Below are positions 1 to 7,687 of a stretch of DNA of 64,000 nucleotides, one piece after another. This DNA is from an uncultured Chryseobacterium sp. (GTDB lineage Bacteria > Bacteroidota > Bacteroidia > Flavobacteriales > Weeksellaceae), in assembly GCA_913775525.1 (NCBI GenBank), contig CAJYLH010000016.1, positions 1 through 64,000 on the forward strand, read 5' to 3'. The translations under genes and the position numbers were made by a program. The notes beneath the pieces are model-generated. The model had not been told where the DNA came from. It made no database searches and saw only the letters and a program-made list of their open reading frames with translations. Each line of letters begins with the position of its first letter. The first letter of the stretch is position 1.

Positions 1-2
1 CT

Positions 3-104
3 GCTGAATCCTTTAATGCCAAAATCAAAAACTTCAGATTGCAGCTCCGCGGAGTGAAAGACCGAACTTTCTTCTTATTCAGATTGACTAAACTTTTTGC
101 CTAG
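3..104 (+). CDS. IS transposase, C-terminal end only (ISAon1/ISL3-like), cut by the window edge
   Basis: The first 104 bases read open in one frame to a TAG stop at 102-104. They encode 33 residues containing AESFNAKIKNFRLQLRGVKD and ending FFLFRLTKLFA. This resembles, from memory, the C-terminus of DDE transposases of the ISAon1/ISL3 type in Bacteroidota, where an AESFNAKIK segment precedes a basic tail. The rest of the gene lies outside the window, so activity cannot be judged. The same tail is repeated just downstream (130-170), which suggests insertion-sequence remnants rather than one clean element. The family assignment rests on a short stretch and is tentative; that it is a transposase tail is likely. 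Confidence 0.6.
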   Translation, partial: AESFNAKIKNFRLQLRGVKDRTFFLFRLTKLFA

Positions 105-192
105 TCCCCAACTTTTGTACCTGATCCCCGAACTTTCTTCTTATTCAGACTGACTAAACTTTTTGCATAGTCCCCAACTTTTGTTCATGATC
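64..192 (+). repeat. Two tandem copies (66-bp period) of an IS 3' end
   Basis: Bases 64-129 and 130-192 are near-identical copies. Each carries the last transposase codons (RTFFLFRLTKLFA, stop) followed by TAGTCCCCAACTTTTGT and a GATC-containing tail. Differences include two synonymous changes (TTG to CTG, GCC to GCA), so the second copy was a coding end that drifted under selection elsewhere. It is probably the terminus of a second related element rather than a simple slippage duplication. The shared TCCCCAACTTTTG is a candidate terminal inverted repeat. Confidence 0.75.
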
Positions 193-236
193 TATTTTTT
201 ATCCTAATTGTCCCAAAGCATTGGTCCCTCCAAAAC

Positions 237-268
237 AAAAAAAGAGACAAATCTCAAAGATTTGCCTC
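237..268 (-). terminator. Intrinsic terminator of tRNA-Gln
   Basis: On the minus strand, a 10-bp stem (arms 259-268 and 244-253, one G-U pair, 5-base loop) is followed by a run of T (complement of 237-243). It lies directly after the tRNA 3' end. Confidence 0.8.
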
Positions 269-272
269 TCGG

Positions 273-343
273 TAGACCCACAGGGATTCGAACCCCAGAT
301 GACTGAACCAAAATCAGTAGTGTTACCGCTACACCATGGGTCT
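273..343 (-). tRNA. tRNA-Gln (anticodon TTG)
   Basis: The minus strand folds as a cloverleaf. The acceptor arms AGACCCA and TGGGTCT lie at 343-337 and 280-274, and the TTCGAAT T-loop is present. The anticodon stem ACTGA/TCAGT encloses the 7-base loop TTTTGGT, so the anticodon is TTG, reading CAA (Gln). The discriminator base is A and CCA is not encoded. The gene sits alone between a -7 promoter box (366-373) and a hairpin terminator (237-268). Confidence 0.93.
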
Positions 344-365
344 GTGTTTGTTTGTTTCAGTGGTG

Positions 366-373
366 CAAATTTA
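366..373 (-). promoter_or_regulatory. -7 promoter box of tRNA-Gln
   Basis: TAAATTTG on the minus strand matches the Bacteroidota -7 consensus TAnnTTTG. It ends 22 bases before the mature tRNA 5' end, allowing a short 5' leader for RNase P. Confidence 0.7.
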
Positions 374-447
374 CAGCTTTTTTCTTTACATGCAAGGGGT
401 TCGCAAACTTTTTTTTAAATTTACTTCACTTTTTATGACGGAAGAAT

Positions 448-1473
448 ATGGTAAGTAAATTCAATAATCTCAGAATTAATAATTTAGGTGCAGGAGCTGA
501 ATTTGAAAAAAAAATTGAAAAATTTTTAGAAGATTGGTTTTCGGATTCGGGTACCGTAGAGGTGCAGACTTCAGGATCAACCGGAGTACCCAAAATTTTC
601 GGGATTGAAAAAAAACGAATGATGAATTCTGCACAGATGACCTGTGATTTTCTGGGACTGAAAGAAGGAGACACGGCTTTGCTATGCCTTCCGGTAGAAT
701 ATATTTCCGGAAAAATGATGCTGGTAAGGTCCATAATAAGGCATCTTGAGCTTTTCATTTCCGAACCGTCGGTAAAGCCTCTGGAAAACCTGAAACATAC
801 TATTGACTTCTGTGCAATGACACCTTTACAGGTAGATCATTCTCTGGATAAGCTTCCGTTGATCAGGAATCTCATTATAGGCGGAGCAGCAGTTTCAGAA
901 AGCCTGAAGCAAAAAATAACCGGTTCTGAAAACCGCATCTATGAAACCTATGGCATGTCCGAAACCCTTTCTCATATTGCCTTAAAGCAGCTTGCTCCGG
1001 TAAGCGAGGATTATTTTACGGCTTTTGATCATATTTCCATTTCTACAGATGACAGGGGATGCCTTAAGATCTATGCTCCGGAGCTGAATGAAGAGGTTTT
1101 GCAGACCAACGATCTCGTGGAAATTATCAACGCAAAGCAATTCCGGTTCCTGGGAAGGGCTGATCATGTGATTAATTCAGGTGGTGCGAAAATATTTCCT
1201 GAACAGCTCGAAGCTTTGGTGAAAAAAGAAATTCCTGCTGAAGTGGTATTCTTAGGGCTGGAAGATGAACGTTTGGGTCAGAAATTGATACTGGTGATAG
1301 AAAGTGATGATTCGGATGAAATCCGGAAAAGGATTAAGAACATTCCTTTTGAAAAAAACTTCCACCATCCTAAAGAATTACTGTTCGTTAACGAAATTCC
1401 ACGTACTCCAAACGGGAAAGTTAACCGGATGCAACTCAAAGATAAAATCAGTCAGGAAAAGAAACATCAATAG
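448..1473 (+). CDS. menE: o-Succinylbenzoate-CoA ligase, short form (AMP-binding enzyme)
   Basis: Member of the ANL adenylate-forming superfamily, 341 residues. The AMP-binding P-loop TSGSTGVPK is at residues 41-49, a YETYGMSET adenine/substrate motif is mid-protein, and the C-terminal RTPNGKVNR motif carries the adenylation lysine (about K324). The protein is shorter than E. coli MenE (about 450 aa) but matches the compact form common in Bacteroidota. It would activate o-succinylbenzoate with ATP and CoA in menaquinone synthesis, in the cytoplasm. No other men gene lies nearby. The next gene, arfB, starts 21 bases after the stop, so the two are probably co-transcribed. Another small acyl-CoA ligase activity cannot be excluded from sequence alone. 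Confidence 0.82.
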   Translation: MVSKFNNLRINNLGAGAEFEKKIEKFLEDWFSDSGTVEVQTSGSTGVPKIFGIEKKRMMNSAQMTCDFLGLKEGDTALLCLPVEYISGKMMLVRSIIRHLELFISEPSVKPLENLKHTIDFCAMTPLQVDHSLDKLPLIRNLIIGGAAVSESLKQKITGSENRIYETYGMSETLSHIALKQLAPVSEDYFTAFDHISISTDDRGCLKIYAPELNEEVLQTNDLVEIINAKQFRFLGRADHVINSGGAKIFPEQLEALVKKEIPAEVVFLGLEDERLGQKLILVIESDDSDEIRKRIKNIPFEKNFHHPKELLFVNEIPRTPNGKVNRMQLKDKISQEKKHQ

Positions 1474-1494
1474 ATTTCAAATTACAAAAATGGT

Positions 1495-1887
1495 ATGAAA
1501 GATTTTTCACGGGAGCTTCAGTTTAAAACGTCACGCAGCAGCGGAGCCGGGGGCCAGAATGTCAATAAGGTAGAAACTTCCGTTACCGTGTTGTGGAATG
1601 TTTCCGGCTCAGCATTGTTCAATGATGCTCAAAAGGCTTTGATTTCGGATAAGCTCAGAAACCGGATCAATGCAGAAGGGATGCTGTTCCTTACCGTATC
1701 TGAAAGCAGGACCCAGCTGATGAATAAAAATAAGGCAATAGAAAAAATCATAGAGCTCGTCGACAAAGCGCTTGTTATTCCTAAAAAAAGATGGGCTACA
1801 AAACCGTCCAAAAGCCAGAAGCAAAAGAGACTGGATACCAAAAAAAAGCTCTCTGACAAGAAAGAAAACCGGCGTTTTAAATTTTGA
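1495..1887 (+). CDS. arfB: Peptidyl-tRNA hydrolase ArfB (alternative ribosome-rescue factor)
   Basis: 130 residues with the release-factor domain signature RSSGAGGQNVNKVETSV; the catalytic GGQ is at residues 19-21. The C-terminal tail is rich in Lys and Arg (about residues 95-130), as in ArfB/YaeJ, where it enters the empty mRNA channel. The length matches the family (about 140 aa), and the codon-recognition domains of true release factors are absent. It hydrolyses peptidyl-tRNA on ribosomes stalled without a stop codon. It follows menE by 21 bases. The ATG at 1495 gives the domain start with no missing N-terminus. Confidence 0.93.
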   Translation: MKDFSRELQFKTSRSSGAGGQNVNKVETSVTVLWNVSGSALFNDAQKALISDKLRNRINAEGMLFLTVSESRTQLMNKNKAIEKIIELVDKALVIPKKRWATKPSKSQKQKRLDTKKKLSDKKENRRFKF

Positions 1888-1904
1888 TATTCCTGTAAAA
1901 AACT

Positions 1905-1912
1905 TATTTTTG
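1905..1912 (+). promoter_or_regulatory. -7 promoter box of the 1928 gene
   Basis: TATTTTTG fits TAnnTTTG and ends 15 bases before the ATG. A TTG at 1884-1886 is spaced 18 bases upstream, as expected for the -33 element. Confidence 0.6.
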
Positions 1913-1927
1913 CCGGAAAATTTGATC

Positions 1928-2599
1928 ATGATAAAAAAACTAATAACATTGGGGATTTTTTCTCTTTCCTTCCTTTCCTTTGCACAACAGAAATTTTCCA
2001 TTATCCCTTCGGTAGGATATGCCTGGAGAACGGCGGAAACCGCTTCCGGATTGACCAGGGATGAAAAGGAATATGTAAAAGGCCTGAAACATGGAGTTAA
2101 CTTTGATATTGCAGCATATTATCATCCCAAGGGAAGCGCCAATATTGCCATAGGGGTAAAGTATTCAGATTTCAGTGCCTCCAGCAGCGGGTTTATGACA
2201 GCTTCCGATAATAACGGAACTGTATATTCTATTCCTGTCACTACCAAGGATAAGATTACCTTCTTCGGACCGTCCATTTTCGTTTCAAATTATAATGAGC
2301 CTTCAAGGCATAAACTGTTTGTTGACCTCGCCCTGGGTGTCATTACGTACACCACAAAAACTACCGCTAATAACACGCCGGTCAATGCCAAAGGAAAAGG
2401 GAACAATCTTGGAGTAGATGCAGGGATAGGATACCAGTATATGATCCACAAAAACTTCCTGATCGGTCCTAAACTAGGATTGACGGCAGGAACGTTGAAA
2501 AAGATGACCATCAATGGGGTCGCTTATGAATTCGGGGAGAAAGAAAGGGAAGGTTTGCACCGAGTTTCTCTGAGTGCAGCCGCTACATTCCGTTTTTAA
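1928..2599 (+). CDS. Outer-membrane beta-barrel protein, function unknown
   Basis: 223 residues from the ATG at 1928. This start is chosen because it begins a clear signal peptide (MIKKLITLGIFSLSFLSFAQ) and follows a promoter box; the open frame extends upstream into arfB, but that part is not expected to be coding. The mature part alternates polar and hydrophobic residues with aromatic girdles and ends in AAATFRF, a terminal phenylalanine typical of BAM-inserted barrels. The size suggests 8-10 strands (OmpA/OmpW-like barrels). No enzymatic motif is visible. It is transcribed apart from the genes on either side. Function cannot be assigned. Confidence 0.75.
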   Translation: MIKKLITLGIFSLSFLSFAQQKFSIIPSVGYAWRTAETASGLTRDEKEYVKGLKHGVNFDIAAYYHPKGSANIAIGVKYSDFSASSSGFMTASDNNGTVYSIPVTTKDKITFFGPSIFVSNYNEPSRHKLFVDLALGVITYTTKTTANNTPVNAKGKGNNLGVDAGIGYQYMIHKNFLIGPKLGLTAGTLKKMTINGVAYEFGEKEREGLHRVSLSAAATFRF

Positions 2600-2603
2600 G
2601 TTT

Positions 2604-2611
2604 TATCTTTG
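2604..2611 (+). promoter_or_regulatory. -7 promoter box of the deoxyhypusine synthase-like gene
   Basis: TATCTTTG matches TAnnTTTG, 15 bases before the ATG at 2627. It overlaps a possible TTG start at 2609, which supports the ATG as the real start. Confidence 0.6.
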
Positions 2612-2626
2612 CAAAAATCAAAAACA

Positions 2627-3598
2627 ATGAGCAAACCGATTACCGAGTTTATAGAAAAATATTACCTGCACTTCAATGCAGCAGCATTGGTAGATGCTTC
2701 CAAAGGCTATGTTGCCCACCTTAAGGATGGAGGTAAAATGATGGTTACCCTTGCCGGAGCAATGTCTACAGCAGAATTGGGTAAAATCTTTGCAGAAATG
2801 ATCCGTCAGGGAAAAGTGGATTTCATTTCCTGTACAGGAGCCAACCTTGAAGAAGACCTGATGAACCTGGTGGCGCATTCTCACTACGAAAGAGTACCAC
2901 ATTACCGGGACCTGACACCGCAGGAAGAATGGGATCTTCTGGAAAGAGGCCTGAACAGGGTTACCGATACCTGTATTCCTGAAGAGGAGGCATTCAGAAG
3001 GTTGCAGAAACATATCGTGGAAATCTGGAAAGATGCTGAGGCCAAAGGAGAACGTTATTTCCCGCACGAATACATGTACAAAATGATCCTTTCGGGAGTT
3101 TTGGAGCAGTATTATGAAATTCCGAGAGAAAACTCATGGATGATTGCTGCAGCTGAGAAAAACCTTCCGATTGTAGTTCCGGGATGGGAAGATTCCACTA
3201 TGGGGAATATCTTTGCTTCATACTGTATCAAAGGTGAGCTTAAACCGTCAACAATGAAATCAGGAATTGAATACATGACCTACCTGGCCGATTGGTATAC
3301 TAAGAATTCAGCCGGAAAAGGAGTAGGCTTCTTCCAGATCGGAGGAGGTATTGCAGGGGATTTCCCAATCTGTGTGGTACCGATGCTGTATCAGGATATG
3401 GAAATGCATGACATTCCGTTCTGGTCTTATTTCTGCCAGATCTCAGATTCTACAACATCTTACGGATCATATTCAGGAGCTGTTCCTAATGAGAAAATTA
3501 CCTGGGGAAAACTGGATATTACCACACCGAAGTTTATCGTTGAAAGTGATGCCACCATCTGTGCACCGCTGATGTTCTCCTATATCCTGGAAAACTAA
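2627..3598 (+). CDS. Deoxyhypusine synthase-like family protein
   Basis: 323 residues over the whole deoxyhypusine synthase fold (Rossmann-like, NAD-binding). The segment ITWGKLD near the C-terminus (lysine about K295) aligns with the SWGK motif that carries the catalytic lysine of eukaryotic and archaeal DHS. Bacteria lack eIF5A, so protein hypusination is not expected. Bacterial homologues are thought to transfer the aminobutyl group of spermidine to a small amine (homospermidine-type chemistry). The ATG at 2627 is preferred because a promoter box ends at 2611. Fold and family are firm; the substrate is not known from this sequence. Confidence 0.85.
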   Translation: MSKPITEFIEKYYLHFNAAALVDASKGYVAHLKDGGKMMVTLAGAMSTAELGKIFAEMIRQGKVDFISCTGANLEEDLMNLVAHSHYERVPHYRDLTPQEEWDLLERGLNRVTDTCIPEEEAFRRLQKHIVEIWKDAEAKGERYFPHEYMYKMILSGVLEQYYEIPRENSWMIAAAEKNLPIVVPGWEDSTMGNIFASYCIKGELKPSTMKSGIEYMTYLADWYTKNSAGKGVGFFQIGGGIAGDFPICVVPMLYQDMEMHDIPFWSYFCQISDSTTSYGSYSGAVPNEKITWGKLDITTPKFIVESDATICAPLMFSYILEN

Positions 3599-3623
3599 AT
3601 CGATCATCCGATATAATATAAGG

Positions 3624-3651
3624 CGCTTCAATTTTTTTTGAAGCGTTTTTT
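3624..3651 (+). terminator. Intrinsic terminator
   Basis: 8-bp perfect stem CGCTTCAA/TTGAAGCG (3624-3631, 3638-3645) with a T loop, followed by a T run. It ends the deoxyhypusine synthase-like transcript. Confidence 0.9.
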
Positions 3652-3795
3652 ATGTCTGATTATTTATTGATACTCATAAGCAGGCTGAATACATTTTACA
3701 TCTTACTTTTTACATGTAATAATGTCAATATGTCACTTTATCCGGATCGGTATTTTTTTTGTGAACATATAGAAAAATTAAAAACAAAAATTATT

Positions 3796-5688
3796 ATGAC
3801 TAAGGGAAATATTAATGTTTCGGTGGAAAATATTTTTCCGCTGATCAAAAAGTTTCTGTACAGTGATCATGAGATTTTCTTGAGGGAACTTATTTCGAAT
3901 GCTACAGATGCTACTTTAAAACTGAAACACTTAACCGGGATCGGTGAAGCGAAGGTAGAATACGGAAACCCGAAGATTGAAGTAAAGGTTGATCAGGAAC
4001 AGAAGACCCTCCGGATCATCGACCAGGGAATCGGGATGACCGGTGAAGAAGTTGAAAAATACATCAACCAGGTAGCTTTTTCGGGAGCGGAAGAATTCCT
4101 TGAAAAATATAAGGATACGGCTAAAGATTCAGGAATTATCGGCCACTTCGGTCTTGGGTTCTATTCTGCCTTCATGGTGGCTGAAAAAGTTGAGATCTTA
4201 ACGAAATCATACAAGGACGAACCGGCAGTACGATGGATCTGTGACGGAAGCCCGGAATTCACACTTGAAGAAACCACAGAAAAAACAGATCGGGGAACGG
4301 AAATTATCCTTCACATCGCGGAAGATTCCACAGAATTCCTGGAAGAAAGCAAAATCCGTGAACTGCTGTTGAAGTACAATAAGTTCATGCCTGTTCCGAT
4401 TAAGTTCGGGACCAAAACCCATACGTTGCCTTTACCTGAAGATGCTCCTGAAGATGCCGTAGCAGAAACCGAGGAAGTGGATAACATCATCAATAATCCT
4501 ACTCCGGCCTGGACAATTGCCCCAAGCGAACTTGTGAATGAGGATTATATGAAGTTCTACCATGAACTGTATCCGATGCAGTTTGAAGAGCCTCTTTTCC
4601 ATATCCACCTGAATGTGGATTACCCTTTTAACCTTACCGGGATCCTGTTCTTCCCTAAACTGAACAATAATTTAAATATTGAAAAGGATAAAATCCAGCT
4701 GTACCAGAACCAGGTCTTCGTTACGGATGAGGTAAAAGGTATTGTCCCTGATTTCCTGATGCTCCTGCGCGGGGTTATCGACTCTCCGGATATTCCGTTG
4801 AATGTTTCCCGTTCTTATTTACAGGCTGATGGTGCCGTGAAGAAAATCTCTTCCTACATCACGAAAAAAGTGGGGGATAAAATGGCCTCCCTGATCAATG
4901 AGAACCGGGAAGATTACGAGAAAAAATGGAATGACATCAAAGTGGTTATCGAATATGGGATCGTAACGGAGGAAAAGTTTGCTGAGAAAGCAGATAAATT
5001 TACTTTATACCCTACAACCGATGGCAAGTACTTCCTTTGGAGTGAGCTGGAAGAAAAGATCAAGCCTCTGCAGACTGATAAAGACGGTAAACTGGTTATC
5101 CTCTATGCTACGAATGCCGATGAGCAGCACAGCTACATCCAGGCTGCCAGAGATAAAGGATATGAAGTGCTCCTTCTGGATTCTCCAATCGTTCCGCATG
5201 TCATACAGAAGCTTGAAGGATCAAAGGGAAACGTTTCTTTTGCGCGGGTAGATGCCGATCATATCAATAACCTGATCAAAAAAGATGAACCTGTAATTGC
5301 CAAACTTAATGATATCGAAAAGGAATCCCTGAAGAAAGAAGTGCAAGAGGCGATTAAAGATGCCAAGTTCACAGTTCAGCTTGAGGATCTCGACAGTACG
5401 GATGCCCCGTTTACCATTACCCAGCCTGAATTCATGCGAAGAATGAAAGATATGCAGGCTACCGGCGGAGGCGGAATCTTCGGTATGGGAGGATTCCCGG
5501 AGATGTATAACCTGGTGGTGAATGCCAACAGCGATTTTGCCGGTCAGATTTTAAAGGCTGAATCAGGAGCAGCCAAAGAAAGCCTGATCCGCCATGCGCT
5601 CGATCTGGCCAAACTTTCACAGAACTTACTGAAAGGAAAAGATCTTACCGACTTCATCCAGAGAAGTTATCAGCAGATCACCCAATAA
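3796..5688 (+). CDS. htpG: Molecular chaperone HtpG (Hsp90)
   Basis: 630 residues, matching E. coli HtpG (624). The N-terminal GHKL ATPase domain shows FLRELISNATDA (E31, N35) and later GIGM and GHFGLGFYSAFMV (ATP lid), then middle and C-terminal dimerisation domains. It is an ATP-driven cytosolic chaperone of late protein folding. The ATG at 3796 is chosen because MTKGNINVSVENIFPLI matches the conserved N-terminus; an upstream ATG in the same frame would add 48 unconserved residues. It is monocistronic between terminators at 3624 and 5692. A Gly/Met-rich insert (TGGGGIFGMGGFPEM) lies in the C-terminal domain. Confidence 0.97.
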   Translation: MTKGNINVSVENIFPLIKKFLYSDHEIFLRELISNATDATLKLKHLTGIGEAKVEYGNPKIEVKVDQEQKTLRIIDQGIGMTGEEVEKYINQVAFSGAEEFLEKYKDTAKDSGIIGHFGLGFYSAFMVAEKVEILTKSYKDEPAVRWICDGSPEFTLEETTEKTDRGTEIILHIAEDSTEFLEESKIRELLLKYNKFMPVPIKFGTKTHTLPLPEDAPEDAVAETEEVDNIINNPTPAWTIAPSELVNEDYMKFYHELYPMQFEEPLFHIHLNVDYPFNLTGILFFPKLNNNLNIEKDKIQLYQNQVFVTDEVKGIVPDFLMLLRGVIDSPDIPLNVSRSYLQADGAVKKISSYITKKVGDKMASLINENREDYEKKWNDIKVVIEYGIVTEEKFAEKADKFTLYPTTDGKYFLWSELEEKIKPLQTDKDGKLVILYATNADEQHSYIQAARDKGYEVLLLDSPIVPHVIQKLEGSKGNVSFARVDADHINNLIKKDEPVIAKLNDIEKESLKKEVQEAIKDAKFTVQLEDLDSTDAPFTITQPEFMRRMKDMQATGGGGIFGMGGFPEMYNLVVNANSDFAGQILKAESGAAKESLIRHALDLAKLSQNLLKGKDLTDFIQRSYQQITQ

Positions 5689-5691
5689 AGC

Positions 5692-5726
5692 GTTTCGGCG
5701 AGGCCATTGGCCTCGCCGAAACTTTT
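5692..5726 (+). terminator. Strong intrinsic terminator after htpG
   Basis: 14-bp perfect GC-rich stem (5692-5705 with 5709-5722), loop ATT, followed by TTTT. It begins three bases after the htpG stop. Confidence 0.9.
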
Positions 5727-5874
5727 AACACATCAATTCCCCTTCATCGGTTAAACAAATCTCCACACTTACTTCTCTTCTGTATGTTGATGATTCCAGC
5801 TTCTTTGATATTATATCGCGTCCGCCGAATATCATTTAAATAATATAAAAAGAGGCTGATGGACAGCCTCTCGG

Positions 5875-6195
5875 TCACTTTTTAGCGGCAATGATGACTG
5901 TTTTTACTTTGGCGTAAGAATAGTTTAGCTTTTTTATTTCCGTACTGTCTGTAATCACCTTAAAACTCTTGATCTTATCCTGAGCTGTCAGACGTTTCAG
6001 GTCCACCAAATCAGAAACCTTTCCGTCCAGTACAACTATGGTCTGCTGCTTTTGTTTCCTTGCAGCGTGTTCAAGATCAAGCATACGGCGGTTTTGTTCA
6101 TAATCCGTACTGTAATCGACAACGGGTTGTGAGGATTTTTTACTGCAGTTGCAGAGAAGGGAGAACAACAGGATGGTAATAAAAAAGTATTTCAT
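5875..6195 (-). CDS. Small lipoprotein with a TonB-plug-like C-terminus
   Basis: 106 residues. The N-terminus MKYFFITILLFSLLCNC is a hydrophobic signal with Cys at 14 and 16, a lipobox-like end; the preceding residues are not a textbook lipobox. Residues about 50-106 (IVVLDGKVSDLVDLKRL ... KVKTVIIAAKK) resemble the core of TonB-dependent receptor plug domains, where a xxVLDGxxx strand is followed by a region ending in GVIxITTKK. The barrel and the TonB box are absent. It follows the GLPGLI gene at 6243 on the same strand with a 47-base gap, so the two probably form an operon. Function unknown; the plug resemblance is my own pattern reading. Confidence 0.6.
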   Translation of the reverse strand: MKYFFITILLFSLLCNCSKKSSQPVVDYSTDYEQNRRMLDLEHAARKQKQQTIVVLDGKVSDLVDLKRLTAQDKIKSFKVITDSTEIKKLNYSYAKVKTVIIAAKK

Positions 6196-6242
6196 CGTTT
6201 TTTATATTATTTCAGTAAATATAAAAATTTCCAAATGACTGA

Positions 6243-7028
6243 TTAATCTATGCTTAATTCTATAGGATTATAATGTCGGGCTCTTTCCCGGGCTTTTTTC
6301 AATACATAACTTAACGTTTCAGGATCTGTAATCAGTTTATTGTAATTATTCGGATCCGCAATTTCTCTTCTTTGATGATCAAATACCTTACTTTTCTGGA
6401 CAGGTGATGCATGAGGTGACATATTTGCCGATCTACAGAAGTATGTTCTCTTCCTGAAATTGTATAGGGAAAATATATAGTCTTTATTTTCATCAGATAC
6501 TTCTACAATCAATCCCGGAAGCTTATTGAACTTATACGGCCCGAACGGAAAGGGAATATCTTTGGTAAACCACGCGATCCAGGTTCTGCCGTATTTTTTC
6601 GTAACCGCTTTTTGGCAGCGGTATCCGTTTAAAGATTGATGTTCATTAACGATTTGCCATTTGATGCTGTTGGTTTCTTCATAGGTAAAAGGTTTATTGC
6701 CAATAGGCAGTGTTACATATAGTTTGCCTGATGTGGTGCCGATACATTCAGGGAAATCAGTGATGAATCGTAGCCCTTCCCAGAAGTCCGTCTTCTCATG
6801 GATTCTCTTCTCATACTTCAATGAGTCCTCCACATATTTCTTCATGTTTTTATAATAAGACGCTTTGGTATTGATCAGTAAGGCAAATGTGTCTTCCTGG
6901 GATGTCGGGTTTACGTTCTGATCTTTGTAAACCATTTTATAATCTGCTTCGTACAGCACACTGAATCCCTGGGATTTCATAAAAGCTGCAATAATCATCG
7001 ATGCTGAAAGAAGGAGGCATTGTTTCAT
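6243..7028 (-). CDS. GLPGLI family protein
   Basis: 261 residues from the ATG at 7028, which opens a signal-like segment (MKQCLLLSASMIIAAFMKSQG); the longer frame adds an unconvincing leader. The diagnostic block GRTWIAWFTKDIPFPFGPY followed by KLPGLIVEV defines the GLPGLI family of Bacteroidota, whose role is unknown. A conserved-looking RCQKA lies just before the block. The paralogue at 17008-17817 shares the same order of motifs (LCRKA, GRTWEAWYTQDLP, NLPGLI). It is probably periplasmic or surface-exposed. The lipoprotein gene at 5875 follows on the same strand. An XRE regulator gene is divergent across a 277-base gap. Confidence 0.85.
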   Translation of the reverse strand: MKQCLLLSASMIIAAFMKSQGFSVLYEADYKMVYKDQNVNPTSQEDTFALLINTKASYYKNMKKYVEDSLKYEKRIHEKTDFWEGLRFITDFPECIGTTSGKLYVTLPIGNKPFTYEETNSIKWQIVNEHQSLNGYRCQKAVTKKYGRTWIAWFTKDIPFPFGPYKFNKLPGLIVEVSDENKDYIFSLYNFRKRTYFCRSANMSPHASPVQKSKVFDHQRREIADPNNYNKLITDPETLSYVLKKARERARHYNPIELSID

Positions 7029-7236
7029 TCTCGTAAGAAGAAGTGAAAAGAGAATAATCGAAAGTGGGGATAATCCGGGATACAACTTTTCCGAATGAAG
7101 TTCTGAAAGGAAATGCGCTCACGCATCTTGCTGCTCCGGGAAGCTGCTGAAAATAATTTTCTCATCATCTGAATCATTAAATAGTTAGCAGGACAAACTT
7201 ATCAATATGAACAGCTTGAGACAAGAATATTGATTG

Positions 7237-7255
7237 TAGATTTGTTGTAAATTTG
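7237..7255 (+). promoter_or_regulatory. Promoter boxes upstream of the XRE regulator
   Basis: Two overlapping -7 candidates, TAGATTTG (7237-7244) and TAAATTTG (7248-7255), fit TAnnTTTG. TTG at 7216-7218 lies 18 bases before the first, as a -33 element. TTTGTTGT occurs in both repeats. Confidence 0.55.
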
Positions 7256-7268
7256 TTGTGCAATAGAT

Positions 7269-7281
7269 GTACAAATTGTAC
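7269..7281. promoter_or_regulatory. Palindromic operator candidate (GTACAA-A-TTGTAC)
   Basis: A perfect 6-bp inverted repeat around one central base lies between the promoter boxes and the start of the XRE regulator at 7306. XRE proteins usually bind such short palindromes, so autoregulation is a reasonable guess. Confidence 0.45.
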
Positions 7282-7305
7282 TTTTATTGTTTTTAAAACT
7301 TTATC

Positions 7306-7683
7306 ATGCAAAAGGAAAAGCTACGTTTATTAAGGAAAAGAAAGGGATACACGCAAAAAGATATTGCAGATGCCATTGCCACGGATGTATCCAATTACAG
7401 CAGAAAGGAGAGCGGAGATGTGAGAATCATTAAAGATGAATGGGAGAAAATTGCAAAGTTTCTCAATGTATCGGTAGATGAAATTTATGAGGAGGATGAG
7501 CCTAAGGTCATCATTAATAATGAACATCCCGTATTCAATGACAATGCTGTTTCTGCGGGAGTGATGACGCAGTTTAACAGCATTTCTACATCTGTCATTC
7601 AGAATCTTCAGGAGTACATCGGACTGTTAAAAAAAGAGATAGACCGGCTGAATGAAGAGGTGCAGGAACTGAAAAAGAAGTAG
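7306..7683 (+). CDS. XRE-family helix-turn-helix regulator with C-terminal coiled coil
   Basis: 125 residues. Residues about 5-60 form a Cro/CI-type HTH (LRLLRKRKGYTQKDIADAI, then a second helix with SNYSRKE). The last 25 residues (LQEYIGLLKKEIDRLNEEVQ) form a leucine-rich coiled coil, likely for dimerisation. A palindrome at 7269-7281 just upstream suggests self-regulation. It is divergent from the GLPGLI gene at 6243-7028 and converges on the ATL gene, with only four bases between the stops. The target genes are unknown. Standalone DNA-binding proteins of this shape also act as antitoxins, but no toxin gene is adjacent. Confidence 0.85.
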   Translation: MQKEKLRLLRKRKGYTQKDIADAIATDVSNYSRKESGDVRIIKDEWEKIAKFLNVSVDEIYEEDEPKVIINNEHPVFNDNAVSAGVMTQFNSISTSVIQNLQEYIGLLKKEIDRLNEEVQELKKK

Positions 7684-7687
7684 CTGC

